Shown piece after piece: positions 17,643-26,810 of a stretch of 46,691 nt of DNA. Under the pieces are notes generated by a model that ran no database searches, was not told the origin of the DNA, and saw only the letters and a program-made list of their open reading frames with translations. The translations under genes were made by a program, and so were the position numbers. Numbering within the stretch: position 1 is the stretch's first letter; the number at the start of each line of letters is the position of its first letter. The stretch lies in the NCBI GenBank assembly GCA_020073565.1, contig JAIQEY010000043.1, positions 1-46,691 of the forward strand, given 5' to 3'. The DNA is from Terriglobia bacterium (GTDB lineage Bacteria; Acidobacteriota; Terriglobia; Terriglobales; Acidobacteriaceae).

Positions 17643-17663
17643 GGAGAGGTTTTCGTGCAGCAC

Positions 17664-18527
17664 TCAGGAATGCGGCTTCGTTTTGCCCGGAAATGAGGGC
17701 TGCGCCCATCGAGGTTCGCCGCTGGCGACGGGACGTGCCGGCAGGGCCGGGCCCAGGATCACAATGTCCACCCGGCGATTCATGCCGCGCCCTTCCGCCG
17801 TGCCGTTGGCGGCAATCGGATGATACTCCGCGTATCCGGCGGCACTGAGGCGATCCGGGGCAAAACCGTCTCGCACAATCAGGAGCCGCACGATCTCCGT
17901 TGCCCGCGCAGTAGAGAGTTCCCAGTTGGAAGAGAATCGCGCGGTATGAATGGGGACGTCGTCGGTGTGGCCCTCGATCCGCAAACGATAGTCGCGCTGC
18001 CGGAGCATGGTGGCGATTTGGTCGAACGCGGCCTGCGAGGCGGACTTCATCTGCGCCGAGCCACTCTCAAAGAAACCAACTTCCCGCAGGCTGATGACCA
18101 GGCCATCCGGCTCGCGCCGCATCGCAATTTCCTGGCGTTGGATCTCGGCAGCGAGAGCTTTCTGCAATTCGTTCTCCAGCTGGAGTAAGTCGCCGTTTTC
18201 CGGTCCCCCGCCCAGCGCACCATCGGGGCGCGATACAATCCGGCCCAGGCTCGCGGTATGCTGCACGTTCTCGATCGCTTGCGCCTCATTGAACGGCATG
18301 GGCGAGTCGGGGTTGAGAGGGACTTGCGTGGTCGAGGCCTGAAAAACGCCCATCTCCTGAAAGGCAACCTGGATGGCCATGGCCAGCTTGCCAACCTTTC
18401 TTTTGTCGACCTGCGACGATGCGTACAACACGACAAAGAAGGCAAACAGCAGAGTGATGAAATCGGCATAGGAAACCAGCCAGCGATCGTGACTGGAATG
18501 GCTTGCGGGTTTCCTCCGGCGCCTCAT
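17664..18527 (-). CDS. motB: Flagellar stator protein MotB
   Basis: 287 residues; anchors the stator to peptidoglycan. One membrane helix near residues 17-38 carries the proton-binding Asp in SYADFITLLFAFFVVLYA. The C-terminal OmpA-like domain includes RLRIEGHTDDVPIHTARFSSNWELSTARA and RLSAAGYAEYHPIA...NRRVDIVI. The start overlaps the end of motA by 4 bases (translational coupling). It ends the leftward flbD-motA-motB operon. Confidence 0.95.
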   Translation of the reverse strand: MRRRRKPASHSSHDRWLVSYADFITLLFAFFVVLYASSQVDKRKVGKLAMAIQVAFQEMGVFQASTTQVPLNPDSPMPFNEAQAIENVQHTASLGRIVSRPDGALGGGPENGDLLQLENELQKALAAEIQRQEIAMRREPDGLVISLREVGFFESGSAQMKSASQAAFDQIATMLRQRDYRLRIEGHTDDVPIHTARFSSNWELSTARATEIVRLLIVRDGFAPDRLSAAGYAEYHPIAANGTAEGRGMNRRVDIVILGPALPARPVASGEPRWAQPSFPGKTKPHS

Positions 18528-19309
18528 AGTTCGGGGACCGCGGCCGTCGTCTCGGTCCGCTCATGGGCCTGGGTCAAGAATCCCAGGAGCTTCGATTCCA
18601 GCATGCGGGGGTTCATTCCCTCGAGGATGGAGATCACGCCTTCGAGCGTCATTTCGCGGATGACCTGCTCATCGCGAATGCGAATTTTGAGTTTCCCGGC
18701 GGCCGGCAGTAAGAACAGATTGGCCGCGCCCACCCCGTAAATCGTGGCCACGAACGCCACCGCGATCCCGCGGCCGACTTCTTCGATTTTGTCGAGGTGC
18801 TGCATGACCTGAATCAGTCCAAGCACCGCCCCGATGATGCCAATCGTGGGCGAGAATCCGCCTGCCGATTCGAACAACTGCGGAATCTTTTCTTCCTGCT
18901 CCGCCTGGTTCTCGAGTTCGAGTTCCATGATGTTGCGGAGTTCCTGAGAATCGGTTCCGTCCACCGCCAACGTAAGAGCGCGCTTCAAGAACGGCTCGTG
19001 GATGTTGGGCAATTCTTTGTCGAGCGAGATGATGCCTTCCCGCCGCGCCTGGTTGGCATATTTGACCAGCATCTCGACCGTAGTGCGCGCGTTCTGGCCC
19101 GGTTCAAGAAAGATATGGGCAAGCCGCCGGAATGCATGAATCACCACCGCCAGCGGGTACTGAATCAGGATTGCTCCCAACGTACCTCCGAAGACGATCA
19201 TGGCCGCCGTCGGCTGGAGAACCTGCCCCAGGTTCCCGCCCTCCAGCAACAGGCCGAGGAAGATTCCGCCGATCGCCAACAGGAGACCGCTGAGCGTTGC
19301 CTTGTCCAA
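18524..19309 (-). CDS. motA: Flagellar motor stator protein MotA
   Basis: 261 residues, with four membrane helices expected from the hydrophobic pattern and a cytoplasmic loop carrying charged residues (RREGIISLDKELPNIHEPFLKRAL). Family segments: TAAMIVFGGTLGAILIQYPL, GGFSPTIGIIGAVLGLIQVM and VAFVATIYGVGAANLFLLPAAGKLK. With MotB it forms the ion channel that drives rotation. Ends in the 4-base overlap with motB; flbD lies 8 bases upstream. Confidence 0.95.
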   Translation of the reverse strand: MDKATLSGLLLAIGGIFLGLLLEGGNLGQVLQPTAAMIVFGGTLGAILIQYPLAVVIHAFRRLAHIFLEPGQNARTTVEMLVKYANQARREGIISLDKELPNIHEPFLKRALTLAVDGTDSQELRNIMELELENQAEQEEKIPQLFESAGGFSPTIGIIGAVLGLIQVMQHLDKIEEVGRGIAVAFVATIYGVGAANLFLLPAAGKLKIRIRDEQVIREMTLEGVISILEGMNPRMLESKLLGFLTQAHERTETTAAVPEL

Positions 19310-19317
19310 GCGGCCTC

Positions 19318-19578
19318 CTATTTCTCGCTCGTGGTACCCGGGTCTCCCTCGACAGCTGGAGGCAACGCCGAGCGGTTATCCCACCAGAGCATGATCCCCT
19401 GCAACACCGAGCGGCGGAATTGCACCACGCGCTCCAGAACGTCCTGCGCACTTTCTCGAACCACGATTTTTTCACCGTTGACCAGCGTGATGACGGTATC
19501 GGGCGCCTGCTCGACGAATTTGATCAAATCGGAATTCACCGCCAGCGGATGGTTGTTAAGACGGGTCAATTGGATCAT
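19318..19578 (-). CDS. flbD: FlbD-family flagellar protein
   Basis: 86 residues beginning MIQLTRLNNHPLAVNSDLIKFVEQAPDTVITLVNGEKIVVRES, the hallmark of the FlbD family of motility proteins found beside motA (no relation to the Caulobacter regulator of the same name). First gene of the leftward flbD-motA-motB operon. Its precise molecular role is unknown. Confidence 0.9.
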   Translation of the reverse strand: MIQLTRLNNHPLAVNSDLIKFVEQAPDTVITLVNGEKIVVRESAQDVLERVVQFRRSVLQGIMLWWDNRSALPPAVEGDPGTTSEK

Positions 19579-19718
19579 GATGGCCGCCTTGCCTTAGAAA
19601 GACAGAATGCGCGACTAAGTCTCTGTTATGAAGGATCGGCGAAGTTGAGGCGGGCACTCACAGGACTATTCCTAAGTCCGAGTTACTAACGGTCTAAGGC
19701 GGCAGGTACCTGTGGAAA

Positions 19719-19745
19719 TAAAGCACCTTCACAGGGTGCCGATGG
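19719..19745 (+). promoter_or_regulatory. Sigma-28 (FliA) promoter of fliC
   Basis: TAAA at 19719-19722, exactly 15 bases, then GCCGATGG at 19738-19745, matching the FliA consensus TAAA-N15-GCCGATAA in 6 of 8 positions of the -10 and all of the -35 core. Transcription would start near 19752, giving about a 90-base leader before the flagellin ATG. Confidence 0.85.
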
Positions 19746-19843
19746 GGTGATTGAAGCGCAATTGGGTTCCGCAGGACAACGGAACGAGCTCCGGGAAGGT
19801 TTCGGGGACGGATCCCATAATCGGAACCATAAGGAGCAATTTC

Positions 19844-21814
19844 ATGGCACTGAGCGTACTAAACAATATCGCGTCGTTGGCCGCGCAGAACCAATTGACG
19901 ATCACCAACGGCAATCTGCAGAAAGCCCTCTTCCAACTGTCGTCTGGATCGCGTATCAATACCGGTGCGGACGACGCCGCTGGCCTGGCTATTGCCGACG
20001 GTTTGCACGCCAACATCACCGCCCTCACCCAATCCGCCCGGAATGCCAACGATGGCGTCGGCGAACTGCAGGTAGCGGATGGTTCGCTGGCCGCGGTAAC
20101 TACACTCCTCAACCGCGCCGTTACGATCGCGACCGAAGCCGCAACCGGCACCGTGTCCGATCCACAACGCGTCGCGCTGAACGACGAATTTACAGCTATC
20201 AAAGCAGAAATCGACCGGGTTGGTTCCAAGACCAATTACAACGGTGGGCAGGTGTTCACCACGAACGTCCTGAACGTGTTCTTGAGTGACGGCGGTGCCG
20301 TCAGCAACAGCTTGATCGGTGTCTCCACCGGCTTGTTGTCCTCCACTGGCCTGAGCTTAGGCGGAGCGGTTGCCTCTACGGGCACACTCACCCAAGCCGC
20401 GGGCGCGGCTGCCGTAGCTGCCACCGACACCCTGACGGGTGCCGCGTGGGTACAGTCGGCCGCTGCCGCCAGTACGCTGACCATCACCGCGGGCGGCACT
20501 CAAATCACGAATAACGACCAGGTGCAGATCGGTGGCACGACCTACAAATTCGTCACCGCCCTCACCGGCAACTCCAACGAGGTTCTCATCGGAGCCAGTG
20601 ATACCCAGGCTCTTTTGAACCTGAAGGCGGCCGTCAATGCCGCGGCTGGCGGCGCCGGCAATGCCTACGGCATCGGTACTGTCGCCAACGCCAACGTCAC
20701 CGCGGGAACGGCGACGGCCACCACTCTTGCCTTTACGGCCAACGTGAATGGAACAGGCGGCAACGCGATCACCACAACGGTGGTGGGTGGCGGGTCCGGG
20801 CACGAAAGTTGGACGGCTGGCGTCATGGCTGGCGGCACCGCCGGGAGCACGGTAACGGTGGGTGGCAAAACCTACACCTTCGTGACTGCCCTCAGTCTCA
20901 CTCCGACGGCGAATGAGGTGATAGCCAGTAACCAAGCGACCGGCCTCACCAACCTGAAGGCCGCTGTCAACGGCGCGGCTGGCGCGGGAACTACCTACAG
21001 CAGTAATACTACCGCCAATACTCTCGTCACAGCCGGAGCGGTGACGGGAACCACGCTTGCCGTTGCAGCCAGCACCGCTGGCGCCGCTGGCAACTTCCTC
21101 GTTACGGCAGCGTCAGCTGGATCCTGGAGTAGCCTGGATTTCGTTGGCGGTACCGACACCGGAGCCGCTCCGTCCGCAGTCGCTGGCAACACCGTGACCA
21201 TAGGCTCGCAAACCTACACCTTCGTGGCCGCCCTCAGCGGTACTCCCACGGCCAATGAGGTGTTGGTGGGCTCCACCAACGCGATCAGCTTAGCCAACCT
21301 GGCCAATGCCATCAACGCCGGCAGCGGCGCGGGGGTTAGCTACGGAAGTCCCACGGTGGCTAATATTTCGGCTAAGGCAACGGCCACCGCAACCACCATC
21401 ACTCTAACCGCTCTAAATCCCGGTCTCGCCGGCAATAGCATCAATACGTTGGCAACCGGGACGGCTAACGCCTTCGGTACTCCGACCATGACCGGTGGCA
21501 CGGCTGGATCGATCAACGACCTGTCGAACATTGCCAACGCTACCGCTGCTTTGGCGACCATCAACACTGCCATCCAGACCGTTGCCGGCTTGCGCGGCAC
21601 CATCGGCGCAACCGTCAACCGCCTGCAGAGTGCGGCTGGCGTCATCAACAACCAAGTACAGAACCTGACGGGTGCCGAAGACGGCGTCCGGGCTGCCGAT
21701 ATTCCATCCACGGTGGCTACTCTGGCGAAGTACTCCATTCTGGAACAGACGGGTGTGTCCTCTCTGGCCCAGGCCAACCAACAGCAGCAGCTGGTACTGA
21801 AGCTGCTCCAGTAA
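19844..21814 (+). CDS. fliC: Flagellin with three tandem variable-domain repeats
   Basis: Filament protein of 656 residues, long for a flagellin. The N-terminal D0/D1 region (MALSVLNNIASLAAQNQL..., LSSGSRINTGADDAAGLAIADGL) and C-terminal D1/D0 region from about 559 (LRGTIGATVNRLQSA...QANQQQQLVLKLLQ) are classic. In between are three copies of a roughly 110-residue unit starting near residues 225, 335 and 449, each with VxIGGxTYxFVxAL, NEVLIG, LxNLKAAVN, GxxYS and ...GNxI...GG. The start is ATG 19844 with AAGGAG at 19831-19836; the upstream in-frame ATG at 19751 is at the transcription start and rejected. Preceded by a sigma-28 promoter and followed by a terminator. Confidence 0.93.
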   Translation: MALSVLNNIASLAAQNQLTITNGNLQKALFQLSSGSRINTGADDAAGLAIADGLHANITALTQSARNANDGVGELQVADGSLAAVTTLLNRAVTIATEAATGTVSDPQRVALNDEFTAIKAEIDRVGSKTNYNGGQVFTTNVLNVFLSDGGAVSNSLIGVSTGLLSSTGLSLGGAVASTGTLTQAAGAAAVAATDTLTGAAWVQSAAAASTLTITAGGTQITNNDQVQIGGTTYKFVTALTGNSNEVLIGASDTQALLNLKAAVNAAAGGAGNAYGIGTVANANVTAGTATATTLAFTANVNGTGGNAITTTVVGGGSGHESWTAGVMAGGTAGSTVTVGGKTYTFVTALSLTPTANEVIASNQATGLTNLKAAVNGAAGAGTTYSSNTTANTLVTAGAVTGTTLAVAASTAGAAGNFLVTAASAGSWSSLDFVGGTDTGAAPSAVAGNTVTIGSQTYTFVAALSGTPTANEVLVGSTNAISLANLANAINAGSGAGVSYGSPTVANISAKATATATTITLTALNPGLAGNSINTLATGTANAFGTPTMTGGTAGSINDLSNIANATAALATINTAIQTVAGLRGTIGATVNRLQSAAGVINNQVQNLTGAEDGVRAADIPSTVATLAKYSILEQTGVSSLAQANQQQQLVLKLLQ

Positions 21815-21823
21815 GCGGTCACT

Positions 21824-21862
21824 CGAAGGGGGCGGTTCGAACCCGCCTCCCTTCGGTTTTTT
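21824..21862 (+). terminator. Rho-independent terminator after fliC
   Basis: Strong GC-rich stem (CGAAGGGGGCGG with CCGCCTCCCTTCG, one bulge) closed by TTCGAAC, followed by six T at 21857-21862. It lies 10 bases after the fliC stop and before flaG. Confidence 0.9.
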
Positions 21863-21879
21863 GCAGAAGACGGTGAGTG

Positions 21880-22218
21880 ATGAACGTTGACCCGGTGCAA
21901 GCTAGTTCGGCTGGGATTGAGCGTCAGACTCGCGGAGAAAAGGTGCAGGTTCCTGCTCCTCCGCCCGGTGCTGCTTCGGGACATGCTCCAAAGGCGGAAA
22001 TCGCCGAGGCGGAATATACTCTCGCTCCATCCATAATCCCCGAACATGAAGTCAAATTGCAGCTGGATACGTCAAGGGCCATGGTGCTTTACCAATTCTT
22101 AGATAAGCAATCGGGCGCTCTGGTTCTGCAAGTGCCCAGCACCCAGCAGATCCGTAACATCCAGCAGACCCAGAAACTGCTGCAACGAATCGCTGCGAGG
22201 AGCGAAACCTCCCATTAG
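21880..22218 (+). CDS. flaG: FlaG family flagellar protein
   Basis: 112 residues. After a Pro/Ala-rich N-terminal tail, residues about 56-100 show the FlaG core: EVKLQLDTSRAMVLYQFLDKQSGALVLQVPSTQQIRNI. FlaG proteins affect filament length in other bacteria. ATG at 21880 (a GTG immediately before it at 21877 is also possible). Its position just after the fliC terminator and before fliD supports the call. Confidence 0.85.
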   Translation: MNVDPVQASSAGIERQTRGEKVQVPAPPPGAASGHAPKAEIAEAEYTLAPSIIPEHEVKLQLDTSRAMVLYQFLDKQSGALVLQVPSTQQIRNIQQTQKLLQRIAARSETSH

Positions 22219-22255
22219 TCGGAGCTTAGGTTCCGGCGAAGAGAGAGGAGAGAGA

Positions 22256-23701
22256 ATGGCAATCAGCTTTAATGCCACGTCGCTGCTGAACGGGAATGGC
22301 ATTGATGTCAAGTCGATCGTGAACCAGATTCTCGATCAGCAAACCGGTCCGTTGACCGCATGGCAGAACGAGCAGACGGATCTGGCGACCCAAGCCGGGT
22401 TGCTGGGAGGGCTGAATAACAATCTGACCAATCTTGCAGCTGCGGTGCTCTCGCTCGCGAATTCCAGCGGACCCCTGGCGTCGCAGTCGGCGACCTCCTC
22501 GGACTCCAGCATTCTGACTGCCAGCGCCGCTACCACAGCTGCCGCGGGTACCCATCAGATCGTAGTATCCAAACTGGCAACCGCCGGCACGCTCTATACC
22601 GATCCCCTGACAGACGGCAACACATCAATCCTCCAAAACGGCGCGACCACCGGCGACATCCAGCTGCAAGTGGGTGGAGGAAGCGGCGCCACTCATGCCA
22701 TCGTCATCACGCAAGGCAGCAATGACACTCTTACCACCCTTGCAAGTTACATTAACGACCAGAAATGGGGTGTCAATGCCAGCGTCGTAACCGACGCCAA
22801 CGGGGCGCGCCTGGCGCTTTACAGCCAGGCCACCGGGACCCCAGGAGCATTGTCCATTACCAGTAACGACACCGGCTTGACCTTCAACGCGCCCGTGGGC
22901 GGGACTAACGCATCTCTGACGATCGATGGCGTGCCCATCAGCAGTCCTACTAACACGGTAACTGGCGCAATTAGCGGAGTTACGCTGAACCTGGCCAGCA
23001 CCGCTCCAGAAACTGTGCAGCTCACCGTTGGTCCCGATGTGGCCCAAGCCACGGCAGCGATCAACAACTTCGTGAATGCCTACAACGCGGTGATGGGTGT
23101 GATCAGCGCCCAGTTCACGGTGAATCCGGCCACCAATAGCGAAGGGCCCCTGGGCAGCGACAGTGCCCTGCGGTCACTACAGTCCAGTTTGCTGAATGAC
23201 GTGACCTACTCGATTGCCGGAAACAGCGGGCTGGTCAACCTGGCCTCGCTGGGCATCGACATGAACAATGACGGAACTCTGACGGTGAACCAGGTCGCGA
23301 CCGACATCCACCCCTCCCTCGCAGGCGTGCTCGCCACCAACCCGAGCGCGGTTCAGACTTTCTTTCAGAATGCGTCGCGTACTGGCTTTGCCGACAATTT
23401 CAATAATGACCTCTTCAACCTGACGGATGTAACCGACGGCATAATCAACGTCGATATTGCCGGAAACAAGGCTCAGCAGAAGGCGCTGGCCAACCAGATC
23501 ACCGACTTGCAGGACCGCCTGACCGCCCAACAAAAAATTTTGACCGCCCAATACGCCCAAGTCAATGCGACGCTCCAAGCCTATCCGTCCCTTCTGTACA
23601 CTGTCACGGCGGTGCTGGGCGCTCTGGGGGGCAACTATTCCGTCACACCTAACACGTCGACCAACACGACGCCCAATGCCGGCACGTCTACAAGGTCCTA
23701 G
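22256..23701 (+). CDS. fliD: Flagellar filament cap protein FliD (HAP2)
   Basis: 481 residues that assemble the filament tip cap on which flagellin folds. N-terminal FliD signature MAISFNATSLLNGNGIDVKSIVNQILDQQTGPLTAWQNEQ; Thr/Ala/Gly-rich central domain; C-terminal coiled-coil AGNKAQQKALANQITDLQDRLTAQQKILTAQYAQVNATLQA with the end of the D0 helix. GGAG ribosome site before ATG 22256. A Thr/Ser-rich tail (NTSTNTTPNAGTSTRS) is extra. Followed after 2 bases by fliS. Confidence 0.93.
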   Translation: MAISFNATSLLNGNGIDVKSIVNQILDQQTGPLTAWQNEQTDLATQAGLLGGLNNNLTNLAAAVLSLANSSGPLASQSATSSDSSILTASAATTAAAGTHQIVVSKLATAGTLYTDPLTDGNTSILQNGATTGDIQLQVGGGSGATHAIVITQGSNDTLTTLASYINDQKWGVNASVVTDANGARLALYSQATGTPGALSITSNDTGLTFNAPVGGTNASLTIDGVPISSPTNTVTGAISGVTLNLASTAPETVQLTVGPDVAQATAAINNFVNAYNAVMGVISAQFTVNPATNSEGPLGSDSALRSLQSSLLNDVTYSIAGNSGLVNLASLGIDMNNDGTLTVNQVATDIHPSLAGVLATNPSAVQTFFQNASRTGFADNFNNDLFNLTDVTDGIINVDIAGNKAQQKALANQITDLQDRLTAQQKILTAQYAQVNATLQAYPSLLYTVTAVLGALGGNYSVTPNTSTNTTPNAGTSTRS

Positions 23702-23703
23702 CC

Positions 23704-24159
23704 ATGACGAATGCTCGCACCACTTATCGTGAAAACAACGTACGTGGCGCCACGGCTGTACGGCTCGTCATTTTGCTCTACGAGCAGCTGATTCAAGACC
23801 TCACGCAGGCCGCGCAGGCCATCGAGCAGAACGACATTGGGCTGCGGACCAAGCTCATCAACCACGCAATCCTGGTCATCGGGCATCTGCAATCGCCACT
23901 GGACTTCGACCATGGAGGCAAGGTCGCAAAGGATCTCGAGCATTTTTATAACGCTCTGCGCCAGAATCTGGTGCAGGTCCAATTCTTTCCTTCGAAAGCA
24001 GGAATCCAGCAACTGATTACCGATGTGCTGGCGGTGCGAGAAGCATGGCTCGAGGTTGACCAAGCGGAGAACCCATCCGTCGCGGCTGCGGCCGGTACGG
24101 CTCCTTCTGGCCCCTCAGACCTCGAGGGCGAACCGGTGCGCGTGGACTGGAAGGGATGA
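23704..24159 (+). CDS. fliS: Flagellin chaperone FliS
   Basis: 151 residues; a cytosolic four-helix chaperone that keeps flagellin unpolymerised before export. Signature YRENNVRGATAVRLVILLYEQLIQDLTQAAQAIEQNDIGLRTKLINHAILVIGHLQSPLDFDHGG; the usual FliS length is about 120-140, and the extra residues are a Pro/Gly-rich tail. Overlaps the next gene by 4 bases (ATGA). Confidence 0.92.
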   Translation: MTNARTTYRENNVRGATAVRLVILLYEQLIQDLTQAAQAIEQNDIGLRTKLINHAILVIGHLQSPLDFDHGGKVAKDLEHFYNALRQNLVQVQFFPSKAGIQQLITDVLAVREAWLEVDQAENPSVAAAAGTAPSGPSDLEGEPVRVDWKG

Positions 24160-24512
24160 TGCCCCCGGACACGCTCGAGACCCTGAGACAGGTGAATGAC
24201 AATCTGCGTACGGCACTGAATCGTCTCCATCCCGAACAGAAGGACTGTTCGGCCATCCGTCCCCAGGACTTCTCGGACCTTCTCAGCCACCTACTGCGGG
24301 GAGCGGAATGTCTGCGGGTACCGCCACCTTCCGACGCCGCTGCGGCGCTTGAAAGAGAAGCGCTCGAATACCGCCGCAACCTGGAAAAGCTGAAGGATTT
24401 TCTGCCCGATCTGCACGGCCGCCTGCTGGCCGAGAAGGCACGGCTGGAGAGCGCACAGCTGCACGTGACGGCAGCCGCCGCGTGGGCGCGGGCGAGTAAG
24501 AAGATACTCTGA
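24156..24512 (+). CDS. Small helical protein in the FliT/FlgN slot
   Basis: 118 residues, almost all predicted helix, starting at the ATG that overlaps the fliS stop (coupling). In many flagellar clusters this position holds fliT (chaperone of FliD). The sequence (VNDNLRTALNRL, LEREALEYRRNLEKLKDFLPDLHGRLLAEKARLESAQLHV) has the heptad look of an export chaperone, but no decisive motif. Named by position and shape only. Confidence 0.5.
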   Translation: MMPPDTLETLRQVNDNLRTALNRLHPEQKDCSAIRPQDFSDLLSHLLRGAECLRVPPPSDAAAALEREALEYRRNLEKLKDFLPDLHGRLLAEKARLESAQLHVTAAAAWARASKKIL

Positions 24513-24535
24513 CGTCTTGATCGAGAATCTTTTCC

Positions 24536-24548
24536 GTAGAGACGGGGC
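24536..24548. repeat. Copy of the GTAGAGACGGGGC repeat end
   Basis: A 13-base exact match to the left end of the element at 17591, sitting directly beside the flgL stop codon (24549) on the minus strand. No right-hand end is seen here. Confidence 0.5.
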
Positions 24549-25436
24549 CTATTTCAAGTAATCGAACAGATTCATCTGCGAATACTTGCTGATCGCGGCC
24601 AAGGTCGCTTGTATGGAAGTTTCGGAGCTGGCCAGGCGGGTTGCGGCGGCCGCCAGGTCGGCGCCGCCCAGAGAGTTCTCTTCCTGACTGAGCTGGAGTT
24701 TGGCGGCGTTCAGGTATGTGGTCTGCGACTGCGCCTGGTTCATCGAGTTGCCATAAAACACTCGTTGCGCGGAGAGATGGTCGTAGGCGTCGCGTACCGC
24801 TGTGACCGCCGTATCGTATCCGGTATTGGATTGCAGCGCCTGGATCATATTCGTCAGCGCCAGAAAGATATCGTGTCCCGGCGCCGTAAACAGCTGGGAG
24901 CCCGGCTGGTTCACCGCCATCTCGTATCCGTTGCCGACGGTCACTGTGTTGACGGCAGCGTTGCCGTCATAGCGCACTCCCGAGGCTACCGTGTTGTCGG
25001 CCACAAAGGGAGGCGCATCGGTGAGCGTGCCTGCGAAGATGTAACGGCCCTGATAGGACGTGTTGGCCAACGATGTGATTTGGTCCTGAATCCCCTGCAA
25101 TTCGGTGGCGACGGCTGCGCGGTTACTGTCGGAGAGCGTTCCGTTCGCGCCCTCCACCCCCAGGCTGATCGCCCTCTGCAGGGCGGTGGTCACCGAGCTG
25201 AGGGTCGAGTCGGCCGTCTGCATCTGGCCCTGGATCGACACCAGGCTCTGCAGGTAGGTGGTGTTAAAGGTGATCTGATCGTTGTTCTGAACCAGCAGCG
25301 CGGAGGCGGCCGGATTGTCGGAGGGCTGATTCACGCTTCGGCTGGTGGCAACTTCGAGCGAAGCCTTCTGCGAATTCAATTGCGCCTGGTTCAAGGCCGC
25401 CAGCAAGTCTGGCATATAATTTGGATTCACGCGCAT
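24549..25436 (-). CDS. flgL: Flagellar hook-associated protein FlgL (HAP3)
   Basis: 295 residues; the junction protein between FlgK and the filament. N-terminal D0/D1: MRVNPNYMPDLLAALNQAQLNSQKASLEVATSRSVNQPSDNPAASALLVQNN. The middle holds YQGRYIFAGTLTDAPPF, a FlgL hallmark. The C-terminal helix is LAAAATRLASSETSIQATLAAISKYSQMNLFDYLK. Last gene of the flgM-orf-flgN-flgK-flgL operon, 3 bases after flgK. Confidence 0.95.
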   Translation of the reverse strand: MRVNPNYMPDLLAALNQAQLNSQKASLEVATSRSVNQPSDNPAASALLVQNNDQITFNTTYLQSLVSIQGQMQTADSTLSSVTTALQRAISLGVEGANGTLSDSNRAAVATELQGIQDQITSLANTSYQGRYIFAGTLTDAPPFVADNTVASGVRYDGNAAVNTVTVGNGYEMAVNQPGSQLFTAPGHDIFLALTNMIQALQSNTGYDTAVTAVRDAYDHLSAQRVFYGNSMNQAQSQTTYLNAAKLQLSQEENSLGGADLAAAATRLASSETSIQATLAAISKYSQMNLFDYLK

Positions 25437-25439
25437 CGA

Positions 25440-26807
25440 TCAGTACCTCCCTAGATTTACCGCCGCATCGAGCATGCTGTTGACGGTCGTCACGACGCGA
25501 GCGGCCGCCTGGTAGGCCGTCTGATACTTCACCATGTTGGCCGCTTCTTCATCGAGCGAGACGGCAGAAATGCTGGAGCGCTGATCCTGGAGTTGGCGCA
25601 GAATCTGGTCCGCCGCATCGACATCGGCCGAAGCATTCGAGGTGTCGCTGCCAATCTTGAACACCAGGCCGGCATAGAAATCCAGCGGCTTCTGCCCGGC
25701 CGCGACCGGCTGGTCGTGCACGGCTAACAGAACGGCCAGGTTTCCGTTGCTGCCCGCGGTGCCGTCGGAGCTGGCGGCCAGAAGCGCGGGGTCGGTGATG
25801 GCGAGGCTCATGGACGAAGCTGCGCCAGCGCCGCCCGCCGGCGGAGCCACGAAGAGATTGCCGCCAGCGTTGCCGTTCAAATCGGAGCCCGCTTGATTGG
25901 CGGTATTGAGGGCAGTGGCGAGCCCCGCCGCCAGCTGATCAAGACTGCTCACCAGACTGGGAATCTCCTGGTCGCGAATCTGGATCAAGCCAGCCAGACT
26001 CCCACCCGTCAGCGAGTTGGTGATGTCCTGGCTTCTGGCCATGATGCGCTGCAGGCCGCCGCCTGTCTGACTGGTCAGGTCAAAACTCTGCCCGCCGCTT
26101 ACCAGGGGAGTCCCGTTGGAAGTGGTCAATGCGATGCCATGCTCGGTATGGATGACCGAGACATCCACCAGGCCCGAGAGTTGCCGGATCAGGTTGGTCT
26201 GCTTGTCGACCAGGGAACCAGCGTCCTGATGCACATTCTCAAGACTGACGATCTGCTGGCTGACGGCGGCGATCTGCGCGGTCAGATTATTGATCTCGCC
26301 CACCGTCTGGACAACATTGAGGTCCAGATTGCTGCGCTGGGTTTGCAGATTGCGAGCGGTTGAGTTGAAGTCCGTCGCCAGGTTCCCGGCCGCGGTTAGA
26401 ACCGCCTGCCGCAACGACATATTCGAGGGGTCCGGAGAAAGTTGTTGCAGGCTGGTGAAGAACTTCGTGATGTCGGCTCCGATGCCGGTGCTGGCGCTGG
26501 AAAACATCGTCTGCATCTGCTGCAGCGCGCCCAGCGACGTGTTGAGCTTGCTCTGCTGTTGCGTTTCCTGATTCAGCTGGATTTCGAGAATCGGGTCGCG
26601 CAAGCTCTGGATTCGCTGCAAAACCACGCCCGTTCCGAAACTGAGATTCCCCTCAACGATCGGATCTCCGGAAACCAGATCCGGGCGCTGGCGGGAATAT
26701 CCTGGCGTGTTGGCGTTGGCCACATTGTTGGTCGAAGTCTCCATGGCTTGCTGGCTGGCCAGCAAAGAACTCAGTGCGACCGAGAGTGACCCGTATAAGC
26801 CCGACAT
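25440..26807 (-). CDS. flgK: Flagellar hook-associated protein FlgK (HAP1)
   Basis: 455 residues, at the short end of the family. N-terminal MSGLYGSLSVALSSLLASQQAMETSTNNVANANTPGYSRQRPDL is the flagellar rod/hook/HAP signature. The C-terminal SAVSLDEEAANMVKYQTAYQAAARVVTTVNSMLDAAVNLGRY is the conserved end. It joins hook to FlgL. 3-base spacing to flgL, 3-base spacing from the flgN-like gene. Confidence 0.95.
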   Translation of the reverse strand: MSGLYGSLSVALSSLLASQQAMETSTNNVANANTPGYSRQRPDLVSGDPIVEGNLSFGTGVVLQRIQSLRDPILEIQLNQETQQQSKLNTSLGALQQMQTMFSSASTGIGADITKFFTSLQQLSPDPSNMSLRQAVLTAAGNLATDFNSTARNLQTQRSNLDLNVVQTVGEINNLTAQIAAVSQQIVSLENVHQDAGSLVDKQTNLIRQLSGLVDVSVIHTEHGIALTTSNGTPLVSGGQSFDLTSQTGGGLQRIMARSQDITNSLTGGSLAGLIQIRDQEIPSLVSSLDQLAAGLATALNTANQAGSDLNGNAGGNLFVAPPAGGAGAASSMSLAITDPALLAASSDGTAGSNGNLAVLLAVHDQPVAAGQKPLDFYAGLVFKIGSDTSNASADVDAADQILRQLQDQRSSISAVSLDEEAANMVKYQTAYQAAARVVTTVNSMLDAAVNLGRY

Positions 26808-26810
26808 AGA

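Noticed and set aside
19579..19718. Sigma-28 site for the flbD-motA operon
   Set aside because: A GCCGATCC is present on the minus strand, but the 4 bases at the right spacing (GAGT) do not fit TAAA.
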